Assembly: GCF_000735365.1 (NCBI RefSeq)
Contig: NZ_JMPL01000027.1
Location: forward strand, 1 to 43,515
DNA length: 43,515 bases
From: Kluyvera ascorbata ATCC 33433
Lineage (GTDB): Bacteria; Pseudomonadota; Gammaproteobacteria; Enterobacterales; Enterobacteriaceae
Reading direction: 5' to 3'
Both the position numbers and the translations under genes were made by a program. The first letter of the stretch is position 1. The number at the start of each line of letters is the position of its first letter. Under the pieces are notes generated by a model. The model was not told where the DNA came from. It saw nothing but the letters and a program-made list of their open reading frames with translations, and ran no database searches. Shown here one piece after another: positions 34,552 to 43,515 of the stretch.

Positions 34552-35982
34552 TTAGCGCAGACGCGCTTTGCTGGTCGCCGGAGAGGTGTAGCCGTCCGCC
34601 GAGGCGTCCTGCTGCGGGTTCTGCGGTGCAACGCTGTCGGTAGACGTGGCAACGTTTTTACCCAGCGTATTGTTCAGCGCAAGCAGATCCTGCTCGTTGA
34701 GCGTACCCAGCGCATTTTTGATATTCAGCTGGTTGATCAGGTAGTTATAACGCGCGCTGGAGAGCTGTTGCTTCGCGTTATACAGCGTGGTGGTCGCATC
34801 CAACACGTCAACGATAGTACGCGTACCCACGGAGTAACCCGCTTCCATCGCGTCTAAAGAGCTCTGTGCAGAGACAACGGCCTGTTTATAGGCGTTGATG
34901 CTACTGATAGAGGCGTTGATGTTGTTGAAGGAGGAACGCACGGTCTGTACGACGGAGCGGTGCGCGCTTTCCAGCTGCTCGCTCGCGCCGACGAAGTTGT
35001 ACTGCGCCTGTTTCACCTGCGAGTTAACCATCCCGCCCTGGTACAGCGGCAGGGAGAAGCTCAGGCCAATTTTGTTCTGGCCAGCATCGTTGTCGTTGTA
35101 CTGTGAACTGTTGGTTTTAGAACCGCTGTAAGAGGTGTTGGACACCCCGGTAGAGGCGGTTAAATCCAGCGTCGGCAGGTGGCCGTCCTGCGCCTGGCGA
35201 ATCTGTTCACGCGCCAGATCCTGGTTCAGACGAGCCTGAAGCAGCGAAAGGTTGCGGTTTTCCGCTTCTTTCAGCAGCGAGTTAACGCCCTGCGGCTTGT
35301 CGGTTTTAAAGCTGTCGACGTTCAGAGAAGCCAGCTCTGGGTAGTAGTTACCGGTGACCTGACGCAGCGCTTCAACGGCGTTGTCGAGGTTGTTACGCGC
35401 GGTTACTTCGTTCGCCAGTACGGTATCGTACTGTGAACGGGCGTTCTGCACGTCGGTAATCGCCACGAGGCCAACGTTAAAGCGCTGAGTGGTTTGATCC
35501 AACTGGCGGTAAATCGCTTGTTTCTGCGCTTCGGTGTAGGAGAGCGAGTCAATCGCGCTCAGCACGTTAAAGTACGCGGTGGCGGTATTCAGGATCAACG
35601 TCTGCTGATCGGTCTGGTAGGTGACGTCCTGAATGCCTGCTGCTTTTTCCTGCAGGGTCAGAGCGCGCCATTTAGACATATCGAACAGCGACTGCGTTAA
35701 CTGCAGTGAACCGCTGGTCACGTTGGAGTTCACGCCGTTGCTGTCGCGGAAGCCATTGGTATAGGTATAATCGGCACCCAAACCCAACTGCGGTAACAGC
35801 GGGCTACGCGCTTCGTTGATCTTTTCGAATGCAGCATCGCGGTCTGCTGCTGATTTACGGAGATCTGGGTTACTGGTACGTGCCTGCTGATAGACCTGTA
35901 ACAGGTTCTCTGCCTGGCTCATTGTACTGAAACCCGTAAGGCTCAGACCAATAAGGATGGGGAGCAATTTCTTCATTTGCAT
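34552..35982 (-). CDS. tolC: Outer membrane efflux channel TolC
   Basis: A 476-residue protein. The signal peptide ends at SQA, and the mature part begins ENLLQVYQQA as in E. coli. The two tandem repeats of the barrel-and-tunnel fold are complete up to LGTLNEQDLLALNN. The C-terminal tail after that is shorter and different from E. coli (493 residues), ending in SPATSKARLR; this tail is dispensable in E. coli as far as I know. Three ATGs are in frame; the second, six bases after AAGGA, is the best placed. It serves AcrAB and other pumps and type I secretion. Confidence 0.96.
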   Translation of the reverse strand: MQMKKLLPILIGLSLTGFSTMSQAENLLQVYQQARTSNPDLRKSAADRDAAFEKINEARSPLLPQLGLGADYTYTNGFRDSNGVNSNVTSGSLQLTQSLFDMSKWRALTLQEKAAGIQDVTYQTDQQTLILNTATAYFNVLSAIDSLSYTEAQKQAIYRQLDQTTQRFNVGLVAITDVQNARSQYDTVLANEVTARNNLDNAVEALRQVTGNYYPELASLNVDSFKTDKPQGVNSLLKEAENRNLSLLQARLNQDLAREQIRQAQDGHLPTLDLTASTGVSNTSYSGSKTNSSQYNDNDAGQNKIGLSFSLPLYQGGMVNSQVKQAQYNFVGASEQLESAHRSVVQTVRSSFNNINASISSINAYKQAVVSAQSSLDAMEAGYSVGTRTIVDVLDATTTLYNAKQQLSSARYNYLINQLNIKNALGTLNEQDLLALNNTLGKNVATSTDSVAPQNPQQDASADGYTSPATSKARLR

Positions 35983-36040
35983 GTGCATTCCTTGTTGTGA
36001 AGCTTAGCGCTGATCTAATTCACAGAAAAAATATTCGCCG

Positions 36041-36086
36041 ATTGTACCAGAGTCTGCCACGTTAAAAAGTTGTCGTAATGTGCCAT
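36041..36086 (-). promoter_or_regulatory. tolC promoter with marbox-like site
   Basis: On the minus strand TACAAT (36046-36041) is a good -10. About 20 bases upstream ATGGCACATTACGACAACT (36086-36068) fits the MarA/SoxS/Rob consensus with two mismatches and would overlap or abut the -35 region, the class II arrangement. E. coli tolC is known to be activated by these regulators. Confidence 0.45.
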
Positions 36087-36186
36087 CTGGCGTTAATTTG
36101 CACCAATCTACCACAGAGAGTGTGGAACCTAAGATAAACGGACTTTAAATCCACGATTTCACCACAATTACAGCATAGGCAAGGCC

Positions 36187-36819
36187 ATGACAAAATCATG
36201 TAACCCGGTGGTTACCCTCTCGAAAAACGATGTAGAAATTATTGCACGAGAAACAGTATATCGCGGTTTTTTTTCAATAGATGTGTACCGTTTTCGCCAT
36301 CGTTTATTTAACGGTGAGATGAGCGGTGAAGTTCGACGCGAAATTTTTGAGCGCGGTCACGCTGCAGTCTTGCTACCCTTTGACCCAGTGCGTGATGAAG
36401 TGGTGCTGATTGAGCAAGTTCGCATTGCGGCTTACGACACCAGTGAGACACCCTATTTGCTGGAAATGGTTGCCGGCATGATTGAAGAGGGCGAGAGCGT
36501 AGAAGACGTGGCTCGCCGCGAATCAAAAGAAGAAGCTGGTCTTGAACTCGGTCGGGTTAAAGAGTGTCTGAGTTATCTGGCAAGCCCTGGCGGCACCAGC
36601 GAGCGCCTGACCATTATGGTCGGTGAAGTGGATGCAACAACGGCCAAAGGTATTCATGGCCTGGCGGATGAACACGAAGATATCCGGGTTCATGTGGTAA
36701 GCCGGGAGTACGCTTATCAATGTGTTGAAGAGGGAAAAATTGACAACGCAGCGTCTGTCATCGCTTTGCAATGGCTACAGCTGCATTATCAGGACTTACG
36801 AAAAGAGTGGATCAAATGA
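36187..36819 (+). CDS. nudF: ADP-ribose pyrophosphatase NudF
   Basis: A 210-residue Nudix hydrolase (E. coli 209) that splits ADP-ribose to AMP and ribose 5-phosphate. The Nudix box is complete, [20 protein letters not shown] followed by AGL (about residues 98-120), preceded by the family LLEMVA. It starts the nudF-yqiB-cpdA-yqiA-parE run, divergent from tolC. Its stop overlaps the start of yqiB (ATGA), so translation is coupled. The N-terminus ([17 protein letters not shown]) differs in length from E. coli by only one residue. Confidence 0.95.
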   Translation: MTKSCNPVVTLSKNDVEIIARETVYRGFFSIDVYRFRHRLFNGEMSGEVRREIFERGHAAVLLPFDPVRDEVVLIEQVRIAAYDTSETPYLLEMVAGMIEEGESVEDVARRESKEEAGLELGRVKECLSYLASPGGTSERLTIMVGEVDATTAKGIHGLADEHEDIRVHVVSREYAYQCVEEGKIDNAASVIALQWLQLHYQDLRKEWIK

Positions 36820-37241
36820 AGCGTTATACACCTGACTTCCCTGAAATGATGCGCCTGTGCGAAACCAACTTCGCACAATTACGTCGATTACTGCCGCGCG
36901 TTGATGAAGCCGGCGAAATGGTGAACTATCAGGTGGCCAATGCGCAATATCGGTTAACGATAACGGAATCAACTCGCTACACTACGTTGGTCACAATTGA
37001 ACAGACGTACCCGGCGGTGAGCTACTGGAGCCTGCCATCGATGAGCGTACGGCTGTATCACGATGCGATGGTGGCTGAAGTGTGTTCAAGTCAGCAGATC
37101 TTTCGCTTCAAAGCGCGATATGATTATCCAAATAAAAAGTTGCATCAACGCGACGAAAAGCATCAAATTAATCAGTTTTTAGCTGATTGGCTAAGATACT
37201 GTTTAGCACATGGAGCGATGGCGATTCCGGTTTGTACATAG
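36816..37241 (+). CDS. yqiB: DUF1249 protein YqiB
   Basis: A 141-residue protein (E. coli 140) beginning [20 protein letters not shown], with the long conserved stretch [20 protein letters not shown]. Its start overlaps the nudF stop in ATGA. No established biochemical function; it is conserved between nudF and cpdA in Enterobacteriaceae. There are no membrane segments or signal. A gap of 92 bases with weak inverted sequences precedes cpdA. Confidence 0.92.
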   Translation: MKRYTPDFPEMMRLCETNFAQLRRLLPRVDEAGEMVNYQVANAQYRLTITESTRYTTLVTIEQTYPAVSYWSLPSMSVRLYHDAMVAEVCSSQQIFRFKARYDYPNKKLHQRDEKHQINQFLADWLRYCLAHGAMAIPVCT

Positions 37242-37333
37242 CACCTTTCAGGTTGTGTCTGAGGCGCTGCCAGCGATGACGCAGCATGAAAGGATGATGT
37301 GTATGTTTGCATCGTGAAACCTAAGGACACCAT

Positions 37334-38161
37334 TTGGAAAGCCTTTTAAACCTTCCTCTGGCTGGTGGGGCCAGTGTCAGGGTACTGCAAATTACTGATA
37401 CTCACCTGTTTGCTAAGAAAGACGAAACGCTGTTAGGCGTGAACACCTGGGAAAGCTATCACGCTGTTTTGCAGGCGATTCATGCCTCGGCGCGCGACGC
37501 AGACCTGGTGGTTGCGACGGGCGATTTAGCACAGGATCACTCATCCGCGGCCTATCAGCACTTTGCTGATGGCATCGCGAGCTTTTCTGCGCCCTGCGTT
37601 TGGTTGCCGGGTAACCATGACTTCCAGCCATCCATGTACAGCACGCTTCAGGACGCGGGGATCTCCCCGGCCAAGCGCGTAATGGTAGGCGAGCACTGGC
37701 AGATCCTACTGCTGGATAGTCAGGTCTTTGGCGTGCCTCACGGCGAACTAAGCGATTTCCAACTCGAGTGGCTCGAGAAACGACTCGCTGAAGCACCGGA
37801 ACGACACACGCTGCTATTGCTGCACCACCATCCGCTGCCGGCGGGTTGCAGCTGGCTCGATCAACACAGCCTGCGTAACGCCGCTTCGCTGGATAACGTG
37901 CTGGTACGCTATCCGCGCGTGAAAAACCTGCTTTGTGGACACATCCATCAGGAGCTCGACGTTGACTGGAATGGCCGTCGTATCATGGCGACGCCATCAA
38001 CCTGCGTGCAGTTTAAGCCGCACTGCGCCAACTTCACGCTGGATACCGTTTCCCCTGGATGGCGCTGGCTGGAGCTGCATGCCGATGGTTCATTAACCAC
38101 CGAAGTTTGCCGTCTTGCCGGGTGCGAATTCCATCCTGATACCGCATCTGAAGGCTATTGA
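37334..38161 (+). CDS. cpdA: 3',5'-cyclic-AMP phosphodiesterase CpdA
   Basis: A 275-residue metallophosphoesterase, the E. coli length, that hydrolyses cAMP. Metal-binding motifs appear in order: ITDTHLF (about residue 20), GDLAQD (about 63), GNHDF (about 94), LLHHHPLP (about 160) and CGHIHQE (about 200). The start codon is TTG with AAGGA nine bases upstream; the E. coli gene also uses TTG, to my knowledge. The stop overlaps the yqiA ATG (TGATG). By lowering cAMP it influences catabolite control. Confidence 0.95.
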   Translation: MESLLNLPLAGGASVRVLQITDTHLFAKKDETLLGVNTWESYHAVLQAIHASARDADLVVATGDLAQDHSSAAYQHFADGIASFSAPCVWLPGNHDFQPSMYSTLQDAGISPAKRVMVGEHWQILLLDSQVFGVPHGELSDFQLEWLEKRLAEAPERHTLLLLHHHPLPAGCSWLDQHSLRNAASLDNVLVRYPRVKNLLCGHIHQELDVDWNGRRIMATPSTCVQFKPHCANFTLDTVSPGWRWLELHADGSLTTEVCRLAGCEFHPDTASEGY

Positions 38162-38736
38162 TGGCGACGCTTCTTTATCTGCACGGATTCAACAGTTCTC
38201 CATGGTCTGCCAAGGCTACTGCGCTTAAGCAGTGGCTGGCGGAGCACTATCCCGACGTGAACATGGTTATTCCCCAGCTACCGGCTTACCCGGCGGAAGC
38301 TGCGGAGATGCTTGAAGCGTTGGTGCTGGAATATGGCGGTGAGCCGCTGGGCATTGTGGGGTCATCTCTGGGCGGTTATTACGCCACCTGGCTGTCTCAA
38401 TGCTACATGCTGCCAGCCGTGGTCGTGAACCCGGCGATACGCCCGTTCGAGCTGCTGGTGAATTTCCTCGGCCCGAACGAGAATCCCTACACCGGGCAGC
38501 AATATGTGCTAGAGTCACGCCATATTTACGATCTCAAAGTCATGCAAATTGACCCACTGGAGGCGCCGGATCTTATCTGGTTGCTTCAGCAGACCGGCGA
38601 CGAAGTGCTTGATTACCGCCAGGCCGTGGACTATTTCGCCTCCTGCCGACAAACGGTAGAGGAGGGCGGTAATCACGCATTTACCGGCTTTGAAGATCAC
38701 TTCACACAGATTATCGATTTCCTGGGGTTGCATTAA
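38161..38736 (+). CDS. yqiA: Alpha/beta-hydrolase esterase YqiA
   Basis: A 191-residue protein (E. coli 193) of the UPF0227 esterase family. It begins [19 protein letters not shown]; the nucleophile elbow is GSSLGG near residue 66, and the late GGNHAF supplies the catalytic His. The E. coli protein hydrolyses short acyl esters in vitro; the natural substrate is unknown. The start is coupled to the end of cpdA (TGATG), and parE follows 27 bases later. Confidence 0.93.
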   Translation: MATLLYLHGFNSSPWSAKATALKQWLAEHYPDVNMVIPQLPAYPAEAAEMLEALVLEYGGEPLGIVGSSLGGYYATWLSQCYMLPAVVVNPAIRPFELLVNFLGPNENPYTGQQYVLESRHIYDLKVMQIDPLEAPDLIWLLQQTGDEVLDYRQAVDYFASCRQTVEEGGNHAFTGFEDHFTQIIDFLGLH

Positions 38737-38760
38737 GCAACGCCAACTACCTACGAATAG

Positions 38761-40659
<1,899 letters not shown>

Positions 40660-40665
40660 TAAATT

Positions 40666-40691
40666 GCCGGGTGGCGCTTCGCTTACCCGGC
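40666..40691. repeat. REP-type palindrome after parE
   Basis: GCCGGGT and ACCCGGC flank GGCGCTTCGCTT, the standard enterobacterial REP hairpin, directly before the terminator. Confidence 0.7.
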
Positions 40692-40698
40692 CTACAAT

Positions 40699-40728
40699 AA
40701 AAAAGGAGACGCTTGCGTCTCCTTTTTT
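40699..40728. terminator. Terminator after parE
   Basis: A perfect 14-bp palindrome, AAAAAAGGAGACGC and GCGTCTCCTTTTTT, has only TT between the arms. It is a strong bidirectional-looking terminator closing the nudF-parE run. Confidence 0.85.
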
Positions 40729-40800
40729 ATTGCCTGAACCGCCCCTTAATTAATCGATTCAATTCTAATTTCTACGCTTTCTGAAATGCCATTTTAAAAT

Positions 40801-40862
40801 TTGGTATGACAGGTCACATTTTAGTTGTATGACTTCTACCATATTCTTCCGCTGGATATAAA
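40801..40862 (+). promoter_or_regulatory. Candidate operator and promoter of the TRAP operon
   Basis: TTGGTATGAC (40801-40810) and TTGTATGAC (40825-40833) are direct repeats 23-24 bases apart. A TATAAA -10 candidate follows at 40857-40862, so a regulator bound here would sit upstream of or over the -35 region. The repeat resembles half-sites of GntR-type sugar-acid regulators, but this is inference. No regulator gene is adjacent in the window. Confidence 0.35.
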
Positions 40863-40946
40863 ACATACTTCTGAACATGGACGTCAATCTGTGCTGGCAA
40901 TTGATTCGCATGGTGAATTTTATCTTTAATCAAAAGAGAATCGTCT

Positions 40947-41924
40947 ATGTTAAGAAGAAAACTGGCAGTAAGCGTTTTATCTTTCTCGTTACTGATGGGG
41001 TCTGCGGCGGCGATGGCAAAAACGGTGTTCATCGCTTCAGATGTACACCCGGCTGACTATCCGACCACGGCGGCGGTGATTCATATGGGTGAAAAACTCA
41101 GCCAACAAACCGACGGGCGACTGTCCATCCGCATGTTCCCGAGCGGTCAGATGGGTGACGAGAGCACTACGCTCGAGAAAACCCGTGCGGGCGCTATCGA
41201 TATTCTGCGCGTTTCCATGGCCCCGGTCGGTGGCATCCTTCCTCAGGTGAGCGTCTTCAACATGCCGTTTGTGTTCCGCGATACCGATCATCAGCACAAA
41301 GTGCTGGATGGCGATATTGGCAACACGCTGGCCAAAGAGATCTCCGACAGCAACCTTGGCCTGGTCTTCCTTGGCTGGATGGACGCGGGCTCGCGCAGCC
41401 TGATCACCAAAAAGCCGATCACCAGCCTCGACGATCTGAAAGGGGTGAAGATCCGTCTGCAAAACAATCCGATCGGCCTCGATACCTTTAAAGCGCTGGG
41501 CGCGAACCCGATCGTCCTGCCGGTCGGCGATGTCTTTGCCAGCCTGCAAACCGGGGTGATTGACGCTGCGGAAAACAACGAACCGACCTTTGATACCGAA
41601 AACTACGTGGTGGCCGGGACCAAATATTTCGATCTCACCGAACACTTTATGATCCCGGAAGTCCTTGCCTTCTCTAAGCGTAAATGGAGCAAACTCTCGG
41701 CGGACGATCAGGCGCTGATCATGAAGCTGGCAAAAGAAGCCCAGGCGGAAGAGCGCGTGCTGTGGGCGGAGTACGTGGAGAAATCCAAACAGCGCCTGCA
41801 AAGCCAGGGCGTCAAATTCCTTCCGGTAGACAAAAAGCCATTTGTTGATGCCACTGCACCGGTTCGCGAGAAATACGGCAAGCAGTTCAGCGACTTAATG
41901 CAGCAAATTCAGGACACCAAATAA
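40947..41924 (+). CDS. TRAP transporter solute-binding protein, DctP family
   Basis: A 325-residue periplasmic protein. The signal peptide ends at AAAMA (about residue 25). DctP-family features include RAGAIDILRVSMAPVGG, the Arg in LKGVKIRLQNNP (about 168-175) that binds a substrate carboxylate, VLPVGDVFASLQTGVIDAAE, then NNEPTF. The Asn-Asn block after the GVIDAAE motif resembles members that bind sugar acids (hexuronates or related) more than C4-dicarboxylates; the substrate is not proven. GAGAATCGTCT precedes the ATG. The two membrane subunits follow, so this is a complete periplasmic-binding TRAP system. Confidence 0.9.
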   Translation: MLRRKLAVSVLSFSLLMGSAAAMAKTVFIASDVHPADYPTTAAVIHMGEKLSQQTDGRLSIRMFPSGQMGDESTTLEKTRAGAIDILRVSMAPVGGILPQVSVFNMPFVFRDTDHQHKVLDGDIGNTLAKEISDSNLGLVFLGWMDAGSRSLITKKPITSLDDLKGVKIRLQNNPIGLDTFKALGANPIVLPVGDVFASLQTGVIDAAENNEPTFDTENYVVAGTKYFDLTEHFMIPEVLAFSKRKWSKLSADDQALIMKLAKEAQAEERVLWAEYVEKSKQRLQSQGVKFLPVDKKPFVDATAPVREKYGKQFSDLMQQIQDTK

Positions 41925-41981
41925 TCCACTTAGCGGCGGGCCAGCGTGGGTTGGTCTGCCCGTTTTGATCTGGGGATAACA

Positions 41982-42530
41982 ATGAAAAATTACTATGTCC
42001 TGGCGATGGATGCTGTGTATCGGATGTGTATCTGGCTGTCAGGGATCAGCCTGTTATTTATGACGTTTATTTATCTGGTGGGGATCTATGCCCGCTTCCG
42101 TCCTGACTTTCCCGAGTGGATGAGCTTTCTGCCACACGCCTCAACCAGTTGGCCGGAGCCTTTATCTCAGATCTGTATGATCACTTTCTCCTTCGTGGGG
42201 GCCGCGGCGGCCTATCGAGCTGGCAGCCATATTGCGATCACCATGCTGGTCGATCATATCAACCCATCGATGAAGAAAGGGCTGGCGGTGTTTGTCGATC
42301 TGGCGATGCTCGCGACCTGTCTGTTTATCATCCGCTGGGGGATCATCGGTTGTATGGATGCCTGGGAAGATGTGGTGCCGTCTTTGCCGTTTTTAACCTC
42401 CGGGATAACCCATCTGCCAATTCCGCTGGGCTCGTTCTTTACGCTGCTGTTCGTGGTTGAAAAACTGCTGTGCGGCCCACAAACGCATCGTGAGCTGGTG
42501 CAGTTTGGCTCGCCGAAAGTCGGCCACTAA
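41982..42530 (+). CDS. TRAP transporter small membrane subunit, DctQ family
   Basis: A 182-residue inner-membrane protein with four predicted helices, the normal DctQ size. Helix 1 is ISLLFMTFIYLVGIYARF; EPLSQICMITFSFVGAAAAY and HIAITMLVDHI follow, the last being the DctQ signature region. The longest frame starts 12 codons earlier, but GGGGATAACA stands before this ATG. The gene is 57 bases after the binding protein and 12 before DctM. It joins the large subunit in Na+-coupled uptake. Confidence 0.9.
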   Translation: MKNYYVLAMDAVYRMCIWLSGISLLFMTFIYLVGIYARFRPDFPEWMSFLPHASTSWPEPLSQICMITFSFVGAAAAYRAGSHIAITMLVDHINPSMKKGLAVFVDLAMLATCLFIIRWGIIGCMDAWEDVVPSLPFLTSGITHLPIPLGSFFTLLFVVEKLLCGPQTHRELVQFGSPKVGH

Positions 42531-42542
42531 GGAGCGAGAATA

Positions 42543-43515
42543 ATGGACTTAACGCTGATTATTTTTGTCGTCACCTTCGTGACGTTAATGGCGATTGGTA
42601 TGCCGGTTGCCTACGCCGTTGGCTTGACCGCGGTTGTGGTCACTGCCTTCGCTGATTTCTCCCTCGACGGGCTTATCATCACCATTTTCCACAGTACCGA
42701 TAACGTTAACCTGCTGACGATTCCGTTCTTCGTTTTTGCCGGCGCGATAATGGCGGAAGGCGGTATGGCACGGCGGCTGGTGGACTTTGCCGGCTTATTT
42801 GTGGGCTGGATACGCGGTGGCTTGTCGCTGGTGAATATTCTCGCTTCGACGCTGTTTGGCGCCATCTCCGGGTCATCGGTGGCGGATACCGCCTCGATCG
42901 GATCGGTATTGATCCCGGAAATGGAGCGTAAAGGTTACCCGCGCTCATTCGGCGCGGTGCTGACCGCCAGCGCCTCGGTACAAGCGATCCTCGTGCCGCC
43001 GAGTCATAACTCGGTGCTGTTTGCTATCGTGGCGAATACCGCGGCGGTGACCATTCCGGCGATGTTCCTTGCCGGGATCATCCCGACGCTGGTGCTGTGC
43101 GTGACGCTTATCGTCATGTGTCTGATTGCCGCGCGTAAAAATAACTACCCGAAAGAGGAACGGGTCGAACTGAAGCGCAAGATAAAGATAGCCTCGGACG
43201 CTATCTGGGGGCTGATTACCATCGTGATCATCTCCGGCGGCATTCTCTCCGGCTTCTTCACGCCGACGGAATCAGGTGCAATTGCCTGTATCTGGGCGAT
43301 GTTTGTCACCTTCTTCATCTATCGCGAATATAAGCTCAAGGACTTTCCTAAGCTGATTCACCGCACCATTAAAACCGTTACCATGGTGATGGTGCTGATT
43401 GCTTTCGCCGCGGCGTTTGGATCGGTAATGACGCTGGTGGGGCTGCCGCAGGAGATTTCCGCCGCGCTGCTGTCGCTGTCGGACAATAAGTACGTCATCC
43501 TGTTGATTATCAACA
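42543..43515 (+). CDS. TRAP transporter large membrane subunit, DctM family (partial)
   Basis: The frame is open from the ATG at 42543 to the end of the window (324 codons of about 425-430 expected). It begins MDLTLIIFVVTFVTLMAIGM and shows the DctM blocks TIPFFVFAGAIMAEGG, FGAISGSSVADTASIGSVL, and a Pro-Pro-Ser hairpin ILVPPSHNSVLF. Many helices are visible, and it should hold the elevator transport domain and Na+ sites. AAGGAGCGAGAAT gives a strong ribosome-binding site. The gene continues to the right, so what follows the operon cannot be seen. Confidence 0.92.
   Translation, partial: MDLTLIIFVVTFVTLMAIGMPVAYAVGLTAVVVTAFADFSLDGLIITIFHSTDNVNLLTIPFFVFAGAIMAEGGMARRLVDFAGLFVGWIRGGLSLVNILASTLFGAISGSSVADTASIGSVLIPEMERKGYPRSFGAVLTASASVQAILVPPSHNSVLFAIVANTAAVTIPAMFLAGIIPTLVLCVTLIVMCLIAARKNNYPKEERVELKRKIKIASDAIWGLITIVIISGGILSGFFTPTESGAIACIWAMFVTFFIYREYKLKDFPKLIHRTIKTVTMVMVLIAFAAAFGSVMTLVGLPQEISAALLSLSDNKYVILLIIN

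Noticed and set aside
40790-40830. CRP-like site upstream of the TRAP operon (GGTCACATTT)
   Set aside because: Only the right half fits; the left half at the required spacing does not match TGTGA.

Overview
The window is a stretch of enterobacterial chromosome, family Enterobacteriaceae. Gene order and protein lengths from mug to parE follow Escherichia coli closely, but the ERIC/REP content and a TRAP transporter after parE suggest an Enterobacter-, Klebsiella- or Raoultella-like genus; I cannot fix the genus from sequence alone.

Positions 1 to about 13040 are the right-hand part of a CP4-57-like genomic island that abuts the 3' end of the tRNA-Ile2 gene ileX. Its scaffold matches the CP4-57 order: yfjQ (cut by the window edge), yfjR, ypjK, yfjS, yfjT, then cargo, then yfjX, yfjY, ypjJ, yfjZ and a ypjF/cbtA-type toxin. 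The cargo (about 2600-10700) is AT-richer than its surroundings and is an anti-phage cassette. It has a leftward Lit-like (peptidase U49) metallopeptidase, a rightward three-gene operon matching the Shango defence system (TerB-domain membrane protein, DUF2791-type ATPase, DEAD/DEAH helicase), and an undescribed 42-residue basic small protein convergent to it. Three copies of a 27-bp imperfect repeat sit at the edges of these modules, and a candidate short RNA unit plus a yfjQ remnant lie before yfjX.

Positions 13042 to about 40730 are core chromosome: ileX, mug, the rpsU-dnaG-rpoD macromolecular synthesis operon (leftward), tsaD, plsY, folB, uppP, cca, ygiM, ygiF-glnE-hldE, ubiK, ribB behind an FMN riboswitch, zupT with a Fur-type operator, ygiD, the tolC-ygiB-ygiC cluster, and nudF-yqiB-cpdA-yqiA-parE. 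An ERIC element lies between rpsU and dnaG, and an ERIC-like sequence is embedded inside the FMN riboswitch.

From about 40740 to the right edge lies a tripartite TRAP transporter operon (DctP, DctQ, and a DctM cut by the window end), absent from this place in E. coli K-12 as I remember it.

In biological terms the island carries defence (Shango, Lit-like, ArdB/KlcA-type antirestriction, a type IV toxin-antitoxin pair) at a tRNA beside genes for replication, transcription and translation. All functional statements rest on motif recognition and recalled family knowledge; no search was run.
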